DNA of 64,000 nt from Lentisphaeria bacterium (GCA_022009855.1 CP091727.1:1612001-1676000); one strand, 5' to 3'. Positions 38,758 through 48,584 are shown, counted from the stretch's first letter. Numbers and translations are program-made. Notes: generated from the sequence alone by a model not told the origin.

Positions 38758-39378
38758 TTACTGGTTTTTTCCGGTCCAGAACACATCGTCGTAGTTGCTC
38801 GGAATTTCCGCCTTGCGCCGGGAATTCACATGAAAGTCATAATAGAGAATCGTGGAGGAGTCTCCCGGATGCACCGGATCGGGCCGGGAGGAGTAGGAGA
38901 TGTGATTGTTGTACCAGCCGCTGGGGCTCCAGTATGCGTCGGCCGCGCAACAGAGGGAAGAGGGAGCCTGGATGGAGGAGAGTTTCGCGGGAGTTTCCTG
39001 CACATTTCCCGGAGCGCACATTCCGTAGTTGGGACCGTCTGAAACATGCAGACCGGCACCGGCCGTACAGCGCAGACCGGCCTTGGCTATATCTCTGGCG
39101 CGCTGCAACCAGTCCGGATCGTCGCAGTTGTAATAGGGGCCGATCTGGTGTTTCCAGAACCCCTCTCCGGAATTGTCAAGGTTGACCGCCGGCACGACCC
39201 CGTCATTGTCGTCCGCGTAGAAATTGAACATGTGCCCGAGGGTTTTCAGCGTGTTGACGCAGCTGATGGCGTGCGCTTTGGCGCGCGCCTGATTCAGCGC
39301 CGGCAGCAGCATTGCCGCCAGAATTGCGATGATCGCAATCACAACCAGCAGTTCGATCAGGGTGAAACACTTCTTCAT
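38758..39378 (-). CDS. Prepilin-type / DUF1559-like secreted protein
   Basis: 206 aa, intact. Start chosen at MKKCFTLIELL, where AAGGAGAG is well spaced. Prepilin cleavage site and hydrophobic helix at residues 3-25, LPALNQARAKAHAISCVN after it, a Cys-containing body and a C-terminal HPGDSSTILYYDFHVNSR typical of the H-x-G type tail in DUF1559-like proteins. Family members are very numerous in Lentisphaerae; function unclear, perhaps surface pseudopilins linked to glycan binding. It lies between the LacI gene and the GH-A enzyme. Confidence 0.8.
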   Translation of the reverse strand: MKKCFTLIELLVVIAIIAILAAMLLPALNQARAKAHAISCVNTLKTLGHMFNFYADDNDGVVPAVNLDNSGEGFWKHQIGPYYNCDDPDWLQRARDIAKAGLRCTAGAGLHVSDGPNYGMCAPGNVQETPAKLSSIQAPSSLCCAADAYWSPSGWYNNHISYSSRPDPVHPGDSSTILYYDFHVNSRRKAEIPSNYDDVFWTGKNQ

Positions 39379-39415
39379 GATTTCTCTCTCCTTGGGTTGG
39401 GACGGATGCAATTAT

Positions 39416-40421
39416 TCATTCGCGGGGCGGAGGCGCGATGGAACCGCCCTCCACCAGGGTGCCGCGGAATCGCAGGGAACTGCCTTTCGGTTCAACTTTT
39501 TCTGAGATCCGGTTCATCAACTGCCGGACGGTTTCCGTTCCCATCTCCGCCGCGGGAATCCGGATCCGGGTCAGCGGCGGGATCGTGTAGTCGAGCATCT
39601 CCTCGTCGTTGAAGGCGGCGATGCTGCACTGTTCCGGAATGCGGATTCCGTGCCGCCAGGCGGCGTACAGAAGTTTGCGGGCGCTGCCGGATTCGTAGCA
39701 GACTGCCGCGGTTGCCCGTAAGGTGACGATGGCCCGGATGGTTGTTTCCAGTTCCTCCGGGGTGAAACAGCGCTGTTCCGGGAGTTCCGGCAGCCCTTTC
39801 TCGCGCCGGTATTCAAGGAAGGCGTTCCGCCGTTCGGCCAGACTGTAGTGTGCGGTCGGAATCGGCGGGAAGTTCACATAGAGGATCCGGCGGTGGCCGA
39901 GCGCGGTCAGACGGTCGAGCAGAAGCCGCGTGTTGTAGGTTTCATCGCTCATGACCGCGCTTCCGAGCGCGCCCGCGACCCCGTTGAACACCATGTAGGG
40001 GATGCCGCTGCGTTCGATTTCATTCAGTTCGCCGGGTTCAATCACATTGGGGATGATCAGCCCCGCGGCCCGCCAGGGCGGCAGCTGGTATCCGCATCCC
40101 GGCTTTCCCGGCGTGATCGAATAGTTGAAATCGTATTTGTGCCGGAAGAGTTCCCGGGCCATCGCGTCGATCGCGGTGCTCAGCACGGTTCCATGGGTCG
40201 CAAATTCGGCTCCGGCGAAGAGAAATGCGATCTGCCGGTTTCGGCGCGACCGGATCGTGCTGAAAACCGGATTGGCGCGGTACCCGGAAACCCGGACCTT
40301 TTCCAGAATCTTCTCCCGCACCTCCGGCACGACCGAGAAGTTTTTGCTGTATCCATTCACCACCCGGCTTACCGTAGAGGGGGGAGACCCCGAGTTCCGC
40401 CGCAATTTTCTTGAGTGTCAT
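39416..40421 (-). CDS. LacI-family transcriptional regulator (one frameshift)
   Basis: About 334 aa after reading G6 at 40379-40384 as five. The N-terminal HTH then reads MTLKKIAAELGVSPSTVSRV with VVNGYSKNF as the hinge entry. A periplasmic-binding-like effector domain follows, with TALGHRRILYVNFP and CSIAAFNDEEMLDY. Probably represses the downstream prepilin-glycosidase genes or the upstream aldolase-kinase genes until a sugar is present. A palindrome 30 bases upstream (40451-40469) is a candidate operator. Confidence 0.85.
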
Positions 40422-40450
40422 AGCAACCTGAGACCTGGAGATTCTTTTTT

Positions 40451-40469
40451 TTAGAAAACAATTTTCTAA
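40451..40469. promoter_or_regulatory. Candidate LacI-type operator
   Basis: TTAGAAAA (40451-40458) and TTTTCTAA (40462-40469) form a perfect inverted repeat with CAA between. It lies upstream of the regulator start. The centre is not the usual CG of LacI sites, so binding is a guess. Confidence 0.35.
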
Positions 40470-40554
40470 CCTGTTTTTTGATACCCGAAAGGCAGTGTGC
40501 TGTCAAGAGCAAAAATCTTTTTTTCAATTTTTTTATTGGAAAGGTCGACGGCGC

Positions 40555-40574
40555 CCGGAAATCCGCGTTTCCGG
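40555..40574 (-). terminator. Possible terminator after the aldolase gene
   Basis: CCGGAAA / TTTCCGG with a six-base loop lies 44 bases past the aldolase stop; T-rich DNA follows only after about 20 bases on the minus strand. Confidence 0.3.
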
Positions 40575-40617
40575 AACACCGCCGGCCAGGGAGGAGGGAA
40601 GGGAGGACCGGCTGCCG

Positions 40618-41238
40618 TCACCGGCTTTTTCGGGCGATGGCGGCGAAGGTTTCGGCCGCCTCTTTGAGTTCGGCGAGCGATTTCCCCGGTCGATAGAGGG
40701 CCGAACCGATGCCGGCGCCCGCGGCGACGGCGAGAAAATCCGCAAGGTTTTCCCGGCCGACGCCGCCGACCGCGTAGATCGGAGCCTTGATCACCGCTTT
40801 CAGATCTTTGATGTATCCGGTCCCCATCGCTCCCGCCGGAAAGAGTTTGAGGCAGTCCGCGCCGGCCTGCAATGCCGTGAATGCCTCGGTCGGGGTCAGA
40901 AATCCCGGCATGGAGATCAAACCCGCCGCCCTGGTCGCCCGGATGACCGCGGGGTCGGTGTTCGGAGAGATGACGAAGGCGCCTCCCGCCGTTGCCGTTT
41001 CCCGCACTTGCTCCACGGTCAGCACCGTGCCCGCGCCGACCATCAACGTATTCCGGTCTCGGCAGTGCGCTGCGGCGCGGCGGATGCTTTCGGCGGCGCG
41101 CGGGGAGTTGAAGGGAACTTCGAGCAGCCGGATTCCGGCCTCGTACAAGACGTCGCAGACGTCGATGATCTCTTCCGGAGTGATTCCGCGGAGGATGGCG
41201 ATCAGCGGACACTCGGTCAGTTTCTCTTGAAAGCTCAT
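40618..41238 (-). CDS. 2-dehydro-3-deoxy-6-phosphogalactonate/gluconate aldolase
   Basis: 206 aa, intact class I aldolase of the KDPG/KDPGal family. PLIAILRGITPEE with the general-base Glu near residue 37 region (LLEVPFNSPR), VGAGTVLTVEQV, and the Schiff-base lysine in DCLKLFPAGAMGTGYI near residue 130, then AVGGVGRENLADFL. The NSPR and KLFPAGAMGTGYIK patterns are closer to KDPGal aldolase (DgoA) than to Eda. It splits the phosphorylated keto-deoxy acid to pyruvate and glyceraldehyde 3-phosphate. A sugar kinase gene ends 12 bases upstream. Confidence 0.85.
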   Translation of the reverse strand: MSFQEKLTECPLIAILRGITPEEIIDVCDVLYEAGIRLLEVPFNSPRAAESIRRAAAHCRDRNTLMVGAGTVLTVEQVRETATAGGAFVISPNTDPAVIRATRAAGLISMPGFLTPTEAFTALQAGADCLKLFPAGAMGTGYIKDLKAVIKAPIYAVGGVGRENLADFLAVAAGAGIGSALYRPGKSLAELKEAAETFAAIARKSR

Positions 41239-41250
41239 AATCGTTTCCTT

Positions 41251-41930
41251 TCAAAACTTCAGCGCATGACCCGGCCGGAACCGGAACCGTTCATCAGCGC
41301 CGCGACTTCCCTCGACCTTCACGTAATTGCAGTCGCCGGGAATCGTGTGTTTGAGACAGCTCGCCGCAACCGCGAAACGGATCGCATTTTCCGGCGCGGC
41401 GTACTCCTTGCTGCAGCGGGCGTGGATCAATCCGGCGCAGAAGGAGTCGCCGCCGCCGAACCGGTCCACGATGTTCCGGATCTGGTATGGGGTGTAATTG
41501 CCGTCGGCGTCGAGCGGTGCGAAGTGCGCCCGGTCCGATTGCCGGTCGAAGAGCATTCCCCCCAGTTGTTGTGGTCGGCGGAACAACTTTCGCGCAGTGT
41601 GATCGCCGCAAGCGAAAGTTTCGGGAACCGTTCCAGCAGCCGCCGGGCAACGGACTCGTATCCTTTCGCATTCAGTCTGCCCGCTTCGACGCTGGTCTCC
41701 GGCGCCGTGATGCCGAAGACGTCGGAAGCGTCCTCCTCGTTGCAGATCACCCAGTCCGCCAGCGGCACGATCTGCGCCATGCAGCGTTCGGCCAGCACAC
41801 GCCGCGGAGTACCCGGTTCCCAGTTCCAGAGTTTCTTGCGGTAATTGAGGTCACAGGAGATGGTGATCCTCCGCGCGGCGGCCCGCCGTGCCAGTTCGAG
41901 CGTGGTCCGGAAGGCGGCTCCGCTCAGATC
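41251..41930 (-). pseudogene. PfkB-family sugar kinase, N-terminus lost
   Basis: The C-terminal ~226 residues of a ribokinase-fold kinase: ITISCDLNYRKKLW, VICNEEDASDVFGI, LAAITLRES and the anion-hole/catalytic FGGGDSFCAGLIHA. Probably a 2-keto-3-deoxy-sugar kinase acting just before the aldolase. C6 at 41558-41563 needs one more base to keep frame. The first ~110 residues are missing because a transposase gene in the opposite direction begins at about 41931. Confidence 0.75.
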
Positions 41931-42757
41931 TGGTGGGAGCGAAATATAACAGTGTCAATGACGGTCAGAAGAAGCGGGGCAGGAAGCCCGTCTCTCCGGA
42001 AATAGTTGAAAGAGTCCTGCAACTGGCGAAAAACAATCCTGATTGGGGATATGAACACATTGCCGGAACAATGCGGTATCTGGGATACAATGTCAGTGCG
42101 ACAACGATTCGGCATATTCTGGAAGCGAACGGCATCATTCCTGATCCCGAACGGAGATTACGCGGAGACTGGTCTCAATTTATCGAAACGCAGCAGTATG
42201 TAACCGCATCAACGGATTTCGCCCAGGTGGAACGTTTGACTCCATTCGGACTGGTTCGTGAGAGTCTGCTGTTTTTTATGGACATCGGCAGCCGGGAAGT
42301 ATGCCTGGGAGGTATTGTTCATAATCCTGACAACAACTGGACTACACAGATTGCCAGAAACATGTGCGATATGTGGGACGGTTTCATGCTGGGGAAAAAA
42401 TACCTGATCCATGATCGCGATCCGCTTTTCAACAAGAGATTCGATTCTGTTTTTGAATCTATTGGGGTTCAAATCAAGAGGCTGCCGCCGTTCACACCGC
42501 AGATGAATGCCCGCATGGAGAATTTCATTCGGGCGATCAAGACAGAGTGTCTGAACAAGATTATTTTTACTTCAGAACGGCAACTTCGGCTGGCGGTCAA
42601 GGAATATCTTGAATACTGGAACCATTATCGTCCCCATGCCGGGCTTGGCGGCAAAATGGTCAAACCGTATCCGCAGGATATGAATGCCCCGGTCAGAGAG
42701 GTTTCATTTCTTGGTGGCTTGCTTCACGGTTATCGACGGGAACCGATGGCGGCGTGA
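41931..42757 (+). pseudogene. Integrase-core (IS481-like) transposase, N-terminally truncated
   Basis: About 275 codons with an HTH segment (GRKPVSPEIVERVLQLAKNN, YEHIAGTMRYLGY) and a DDE core: TASTDFAQVERLT, KKYLIHDRDPLF and QMNARMENFIRAIKTECL (Glu). Frame is open through the join at 41931 into the kinase gene, but no start codon is evident. A possible right end lies near 42783 (TGCACCCCCGTTA). The left end has been lost. Confidence 0.65.
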
Positions 42758-42876
42758 ACGTGAGGAATTTATGCACCCCCGTTACGCGCGCGTGAGGATT
42801 TTCGCTCTTGTCAGAAAAAATAGGGATTTTATGACAGTCTGCCAGTCTGATTTTTTCGTATGACAGGTCATGAGTA

Positions 42877-42907
42877 GAGGTCGGAAGTTCGAATCTCTTT
42901 TCTACCA
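42877..42907 (+). other. tRNA 3'-end-like fragment
   Basis: AGAGGTCGGAAGTTCGAATC then TCTTTTCTACCA resembles a T-arm plus acceptor end with CCA, but the T-stem has a mismatch and no D-arm or anticodon arm precedes it. Perhaps an attachment-site remnant of an integrated element. Confidence 0.3.
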
Positions 42908-42964
42908 TTTTCGCGATGTTCAAACTCTTTTTTGAGGCAGAATGAAGTTCCAGTTTCTCCCGGA

Positions 42965-43014
42965 GAATTTTTCGAGAAGTGAAAATGCTCCTCCTTTTGA
43001 GACTCGAAAAATTC
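42965..43014 (+). repeat. Perfect 12-bp stem-loop
   Basis: GAATTTTTCGAG (42965-42976) pairs with CTCGAAAAATTC (43003-43014); 26-base loop. First of a cluster of hairpins. Confidence 0.6.
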
Positions 43015-43024
43015 GCCAGTTTGA

Positions 43025-43084
43025 GGTGGAGAGAATTTTTCTGAAAAAAAAAAAATGGTCCACCATTTTCCAAAATTCTCCACC
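43025..43084 (+). repeat. Nested long hairpin
   Basis: GGTGGAGAGAATTTT (43025-43039) pairs with AAAATTCTCCACC (43072-43084) with one bulged base. Inside it AAAATGGT (43052-43059) pairs with ACCATTTT (43062-43069) around CC. Confidence 0.6.
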
Positions 43085-43109
43085 GACCGGTCTTCTGGTC
43101 GGTTTTTTT
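43082..43109 (+). terminator. Intrinsic terminator
   Basis: ACCGACC (43082-43088) and GGTCGGT (43097-43103) followed by a run of seven T's. Together with the hairpins before it, this suggests the end of a rightward transcript, though no gene precedes it closely. Confidence 0.75.
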
Positions 43110-43840
43110 CGTTCCGGGGGCAAATTTGAGCTCAACTCGCGTTTTGCCCGAAAGCGGAGAATCTCCACTTTTCTCTTATGAAGGTGTGTTTCAGACCTTC
43201 TCCCGGTAAATTCTCCGGGGAGTAAAGACCGGTCTTTGGGTCCGGAGAGCATTTTTGACGGAAACACACGTCGAGAAGCTCGACCTTTGATCGTCAATTT
43301 TTTCTCTGCTATACATTTATTTTGTAATCATTTATTAATGTAACACGTTTACAATTAATCAATAATGCAAAAAAATAAACATGCAGAGGACATGTGTTCA
43401 AAAAATCAAGAGGTCGACCCCTTATTCGCGCAATTCATAACAAAAGACTTTTTGATTCAGAGAATTTTTCGAGTTTTGCGAAATTCGCTTTTCAGCACAA
43501 ACGACCTTTACTCAAAAAACAAAACGGAGCAAGATCTTTGCAAGGAAAGAACTTGCTTCATTTTCCCAGCGTTCACTCCGTCCTGCGGACGGTTCCTGCG
43601 CTTCCGGATCGTCTTTCCCTGAAAGCCGATCCACCAGTATCGCTCACTTCTCATCCGTCATTCAAATATTTTTGATTTGCAATCAGATTTCTTCATGCTA
43701 TTTTATTGACTGTCAATTTATTAACCAGTAGAAAAGTGTCACCTGTTTTTACTGAAAACAGAACCATTCTCGCTCATGACAATTGCAATACAAATCATCA
43801 TCCAGCAGAGACCGTCTACGAGAAATCGGCAGGAATAGAA
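43110..43840. other. Gene-poor stretch with further hairpins
   Basis: Short inverted repeats continue to about 43290 (for example GAAGGTGTGTTTCAGACCTTC). 43300-43660 has open frames on the plus strand without recognisable proteins. TTGCAA (43677-43682) and TATTTT (43699-43704), 16 apart, may be the promoter of the YdeI-like gene at 43841. Confidence 0.35.
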
Positions 43841-44453
43841 ATGAATGACAGAAAAATTGATTTTGTGAATTTATTATCTGTACGAAATCGCGAGGATTTG
43901 AGGACGTGGCTTTCTGAAAATCATAATACGCAAAAAAGAATGCTGGGTTGTCGCAAAAAGAGGGCGGCCTGTGGATGACGGAACTTTATGGTATGTTGAT
44001 GCCGTCGAGGAAGCAATGTGTTTCGGCTGGATTGACAGTATCATAAAAAAATGGAAAACGGCGTAACCGTTCAGAAACTGGTTCCTCGGCGGAAAGACAG
44101 TCAGTGGTCTGAGCTGAACAAAGAACGCTGCAGACGAATGGAGAAAATGGGACGAATGACAGATGCAGGAAGAGCTCTTTTGCCGGATATGTCGGAAAGT
44201 GGATTTGTAATCGATCCGGATATTCTGGCGGCTCTTCAAGCAGATTCCGAGGCATGGACTCATTTTCAAAAATTTCCGCCTCTTTATCAACGGGTACGGA
44301 TTGATACCATTCAAATCAAAAAAACAACCCGAACTTTTTCGTTCCCGCTTAGAAAAATTATTGCAGAACAGCAAGAAAAACAGAATGTATGGAGAATGGA
44401 ATGATAATGGTCGTTTGCTACGGGATAATCTGGCATCCGAAAATAGCAAATGA
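43841..44453 (+). CDS. YdeI/OmdA-family protein (three frameshifts)
   Basis: About 203 aa. Corrected reading gives LRTWLSENHNTQKECWVV, GRPVDDGTLWYVDAVEEA, CFGWIDSIIKKM, PRRKDSQWSELNKERCRR and ALLPDMSESGFVIDPDI, the standard pattern of the YdeI (bacteriocin-resistance-like) family, ending RMYGEWNDNGRLL. All three shifts fall in A runs (43932-43937, 44045-44051, 44318-44324), with net length consistent. Role uncertain; stress or peptide-resistance related. Presumably intact. Confidence 0.75.
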
Positions 44454-44686
44454 AGAACTTCCAAATTCTCTCCGTTCTATAATCCATGCAGGTTCTTCCT
44501 GATTGAAATAGCTGAAATTTCTCATGTGTGGGTCGTGTCCGATATTTTGCGCACATTTGCTTCTGAGTGATTGCAAATGACAAACGAGAGTTGGCGCGAC
44601 TGAAATCCGGGTGAGCTTTTATAACCAGAAGGATGTACGATCGGGCGTCGGGCATTGTCTGTTTCGGGATTGGCAATCGGCAAGAA

Positions 44687-44902
44687 ATGAGATATAGTAA
44701 CTCAAAGGTTTCTTATGAATCTTTCCATAAAAAGTTGTCCAAGCGGGGGAGAAGCGCAAAGTGCCGCCGTCAGCAGTTGAAAATGTTATAAAAATGGAAC
44801 AAAAATCCAGGTAACACTGCGGGAACAACAGTTCATGTTTCTTCAGATGTCAAAGTTGTAACCAATTCTAATGGAAAAGTAATAACAGTGATTCCACAAT
44901 AA
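44687..44902 (+). pseudogene. C-terminal toxin fragment of a polymorphic (Rhs/contact-type) toxin
   Basis: Two frames join to YESFHKKLSKRG ... KVPPSAVENVIKNG ... TTVHVSSDVKVVTNSNGKV and end ITVIPQ. That ending, with a VVTNSNGKV strand pair, is typical of small ribonuclease-like C-terminal toxin domains. It lies nine bases before a probable immunity gene, the order toxin end then immunity. The body of the toxin is not present upstream, so this is a displaced tip. Confidence 0.5.
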
Positions 44903-44911
44903 AGGTGGTGT

Positions 44912-45291
44912 ATGAATATTTTATTGACAAACGGCACCGACCGTATTGAATTTGCCTTCCCCAAGAGCTCAATGCAGATTTTGATGAATGTAATGATGTA
45001 ATAATTAAAATAGCAGTTGCAAATTTACATTATTCTTACCAAGAAGAATTTTTGACGCAGTCAATAATTGAGTTTCTTGAGAAATGCTTTATACACCATT
45101 CAGAATTTCCTATATTATCTGGAATAGGATTTTCATTATCAATTAATAAAAAAGATGAATTGGGACATTATAAAGCCGTTATAAATATTGATGATGATTT
45201 CCATAAAATATTTCTTAAATTCGAAATGGACTTAGTCTTAACAGAAATAAAGTCTTTCGTTTCTGACCTTAAAAAGTTGGCAATATGCTGA
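44912..45291 (+). CDS. Probable immunity protein (one frameshift)
   Basis: About 126 aa after adding one base to C4 at 44959-44962, giving RIEFAFPQELNADFDECND. AAAGGTGG precedes the ATG. Acidic, with QSIIEFLEKCFIHHSEFPIL and alternating strands towards the end. I cannot name the family; the assignment as immunity rests on position directly between a toxin tip and an Rhs core cassette. Its stop overlaps the start of that cassette. Confidence 0.45.
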
Positions 45292-46063
45292 CCAATGGAA
45301 ATTGGACATACACCTGGAATGGAGAAAACCGTCTGATCAAAGCGGAAAACAGTTCAACTGGCATAAAAGTTGAATTTGATTACGATTATATGGGGCGGCG
45401 TATCTTCAAGAAAGTTTACAGCGGAGAAACTCTTGAAAAACACTTGAGTCTTGTCTATGACGGATATAAGTTGATTGAAGAGAGAAATGCGTTGGCCAAC
45501 AACGCGGCTGTCAGAAACTATGTCTGGCAACCGGAAGCTCTCGATCGGGATGTTCCGTTGACTGTCTATGATGTTGCATCTGAGAAGACTTATTATTACC
45601 ATACTGATGCGAACAAAAACGTAACCGAGTTGTCTGATGAGAATGGCGGTATTGTTGCGCATTACGAATACAGTCCGTTCGGTTCATTGACAAAGGTCTC
45701 TGGAGATTATGCTGACCGTAATCCCTTCCGTTTCAGCAGCGAATACTTCGATGAGGAAACTGGACTTATCTACTACAACTACCGCTATTACAATCCTGAA
45801 CTTGGTCGCTGGATTTCACGCGATCCCATTGAAGAGCAAGGTGGATACAACCTGTATGGTATGATTGGAAACAATCCATTGTACGGGTGGGATATGTTGG
45901 GATATGAACTTTGCAGCCGTTGTTCTAATCTTACATGGAGTCAAAAATTAGCTCTATATTTACAGACGAAAGTAAACAATCTTGCCGATGACTTAGCTGG
46001 AGGTAACTATTATGCTAATGTAGGTATATATTGGGGGGCAGAATTATTGCTCCCACAGTTTAA
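45285..46063 (+). pseudogene. Rhs core fragment with novel C-terminus, cut by IS630
   Basis: The frame has YD-repeat type sequence (GNWTYTWNGENRLIKAEN, FDYDYMGRRIFKKV) and the Rhs core (TVYDVASEKTYYYHTDAN, HYEYSPFGSLTKVSG, NPFRFSSEYFDEETGLIYYN, RYYNPELGRWISRDP). It ends at the conserved NLYGMIGNNPLYGWDMLGYE junction. The ~60 variable residues after it (CSRCSNLTWSQKLALYLQTK ...) would be a second toxin tip, interrupted by IS630 at 46064. The lack of a long N-terminal part marks it as an orphan cassette. Confidence 0.75.
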
Positions 46064-46065
46064 TA

Positions 46066-47144
46066 CTTGTAGTTCATCCGGCGTATTTGACAGACTCCTT
46101 GTGAAAAAGAGCTTTGATCTTCTCCGGTTGTTTTTGAATGCTTCGCATATGGGATTTTGCATGTTCTTCAAGCTCTCCATTCCGTTTTGCCGCCGGAGTT
46201 TTGGAAAGGGCCGCTTTCAAATCCCGGTTCAGTAATTCGTCGGGATTCAGGTCTGGACTGTAGCTTGGCAGATAAAAGATTTCAATAAAAGCCTTGTTTT
46301 CCGTCAACCACTCTTGCAGAAGTTTGCTGTGATGAACACGTAAGTTATCCAGAATCAGAAAGATCTTCTTTTGAGAAGAGCGAATCAGCCGTTTCAAGAA
46401 TCGAATCAATAACTGTGCGGTCATAGTCTCACGATAAAACATAAAACGCATCAATCCGCGATTCGTGACGGTGCTGATCATATTCAATTTTTCGGGAGCA
46501 GCTTTCACATATTGCACCGGAGTTTTTCCTTTCGGCGCATAGCTTCTCCCCTTTACATCGTCGCTGCGCAATCCAGTTTCATCTCCCCAGTGAATTTCCG
46601 CTTTTTCCTGTCGGGCGCGAGCAGCAATAGCCGGATACTCTTTTTCCAACCAGATGCGAACTCGCTGATCGTTGCGCTCATACGCCCGCCGAATCGGCTT
46701 TTGCGGGGAAAAACCCCACATATTCAAGTAATTGCTAACCGCCTGCAAGCTCAAATCCACAGAATATTTCTGCTTGATCAGAGTTTGTACCGCTTGTCGA
46801 GTCCAGAGTGCAAATGGCAATTTCAGCTGATCTGGACAACGATCCGTGATTGCACGACGAATTTCCCGTTCTTCATGCGGAAGCAATTTTCGGTAAAGCC
46901 CCCGCGGTCGCCCTTTGTTGCCGACCTTCAATGCGGCCTGGCCTCCTTTTTTCCAAGCCTTAATCCATTGGCCGACAGTATAGGCGCTCACTCCGACAAG
47001 CGGAGCGATTTCATAACGCTTCAGTCCTTTTTCGAACAGCAAAACCGCTTGCTTTCGACGATCATACAATTCTTTAGAATTGATTTTTCTTGCATCTCGA
47101 AGTTCCATACGGGTAATATAGCACGTTCAAAGAGATTCTACAAG
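46066..47144 (-). mobile_element. IS630-family element
   Basis: Ends CTTGTAG ... CTACAAG with TA dinucleotides outside each (46064-46065 and 47145-47146), the usual IS630 target duplication. One transposase gene fills it. Confidence 0.8.
46074..47108 (-). CDS. IS630-family transposase
   Basis: 344 aa, intact. N-terminal paired HTH (YEIAPLVGVSAYTVGQWIKAW), then the DDE core: EIHWGDETGLRSDD, FLILDNLRVHHSKLLQ and YSPDLNPDELLNRDLK, the third acidic residue in an N-P-D-E context typical of the family. No homopolymer break, so it may be active. Confidence 0.9.
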   Translation of the reverse strand: MELRDARKINSKELYDRRKQAVLLFEKGLKRYEIAPLVGVSAYTVGQWIKAWKKGGQAALKVGNKGRPRGLYRKLLPHEEREIRRAITDRCPDQLKLPFALWTRQAVQTLIKQKYSVDLSLQAVSNYLNMWGFSPQKPIRRAYERNDQRVRIWLEKEYPAIAARARQEKAEIHWGDETGLRSDDVKGRSYAPKGKTPVQYVKAAPEKLNMISTVTNRGLMRFMFYRETMTAQLLIRFLKRLIRSSQKKIFLILDNLRVHHSKLLQEWLTENKAFIEIFYLPSYSPDLNPDELLNRDLKAALSKTPAAKRNGELEEHAKSHMRSIQKQPEKIKALFHKESVKYAG

Positions 47145-47624
47145 TATTTTTGTTTCTTATCTATAACTTTTTGCAACTGTATCACCATACTCATTGATGA
47201 ATAATGCGATAACAGCTAATTCATAAAGAGTTCTCCAACGAGCAAAGGCTCCATCTGCGAACCCGTGTTTTGCCAAACAAACTATTTCACGATATACTTG
47301 ACAAGCTCTGCCTGCAATATATTTCAATGTGATGAAGCGATATGGCATTGGAGTTGACTTATATTTTTTATATAATCGCCCAATATTTCATCAGCAATAA
47401 TACTCATTGCATCACATGCAACAAAAAGCTCGAAACCATTTCTTTTCTAATCCAACCGTAAACTCATCTGACCATAAACGGTGTTCAGCAACAGCCTCAT
47501 ACATTCCTTTGTAAAGAGATTTCAAGAATTCATTACGATACAGCTTTATAAATTCATCAAAACATTCTTTTATTGTATCTTCAGAAATATTTTTTTGTTC
47601 TGCTTCTGGATGGACTTTTTTTAA

Positions 47625-48584
47625 GAACTTATCAACTAATAATATCATAACGGAGGATAAATTGCCATAATTTTATTCATCGTTATCATCATAGCTGCCA
47701 AGTACAGCAAGGCATTGTATGCGCAGGCGGTTTTTTCGTATCTGACATGAATTTTTCTGAATCGGTTGAACCACGAATGTGCAACCTCGACAATCCATCG
47801 TTTAGGACGAAATCCATGCAGTTCAATTGCCTTCTTTTCTTCTCCGCGAGGTCGAATATGCGGCACCATGCCATGTCTTGACGCAACATCCGCTTTTCCG
47901 ACATATCCGGCATCCAAGCAAACATTTTGAGTAATGTGTTCATAATGCTCAAAATCCAGGGGCTTCATACGCTCCTTGAGTAATTCATCAAGAACGGCTG
48001 CATCATGCCTGTTGGCTCCGGTTACGACGATCGACAACGGGATGCCAACTGCGTCTACGAGTAGATTTTTTTTTGCTTCCTTGCTTACCCCGGTCTGTTG
48101 GATTTGCTCCGGCAAGTTCTTGCGCCAATGGCGCTTTTCCATGAGAACCATCCGCCGACTGCCATTCCCATGCAATCCCTTCCATCTCGTCATACTCCAT
48201 AAGACCAGCGTGCCAAAGCTTTTGAAAAAATCCAGCTCGTGACCATTGCATAAATTTTTTATGTACCGCTTGTGATGTGATATTTTCAAATTCCTTGCGC
48301 GGCAATGCATTCCAAATAATTCCCGTGCGGAGAACATAAACGATAGCCGAAAAAATACAATCGGTTTCCATAGCGAGATTTTCTCCCTCCTCCCGGTTTT
48401 CGGCGATAATTTACCCCGGGGCAACGTAAATCATTCGGAATATATGTTTCAACTTTTGCCCAAAATTCATCCGTTATTTCCCATGTTCTCAGCCTTGTCG
48501 TTGCCATGTTTACCTCCATTGTTTTTGCGTGAAGATAATATAGCACAAGGAGCTATTAAAATCAATTTATTAGTTGATAAGCTC
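47625..48584 (-). mobile_element. IS5-family element, 960 bp
   Basis: 18-bp terminal repeats GAACTTATCAACTAATAA (47625-47642) and its inverse at 48567-48584 differ at one base. They are flanked by TAA on both sides (47622-47624 and 48585-48587), a T-N-A target duplication as in IS1031/IS427-type members. Confidence 0.85.
47645..48507 (-). CDS. IS5-family transposase (two frameshifts)
   Basis: About 287 aa from three frames; GGAGGT precedes the start MATTRLRTWE. N-terminal FWAKVETYIPN then IVYVLRTGIIWNALPR, the DDE core KKNLLVDAVGIPLSIVVTGAN (Asp), VCLDAGYVGKADV (Asp) and WIVEVAHSWFNRFRKIHVRYE (Glu). Otherwise complete within intact ends. Confidence 0.8.

Noticed and set aside
42693..43073. 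Minus-strand frame with MVEKRFELPTSTHDLS
   Set aside because: This is the well-known false translation of a tRNA-like 3' end and hairpin DNA; no ribosome site.
47710..47725. Another GGCATTGTATGC match, as in the island leader motif
   Set aside because: It lies inside the IS5 transposase coding Tyr-Asn-Ala-Leu; flanking leader sequence is absent, so chance.
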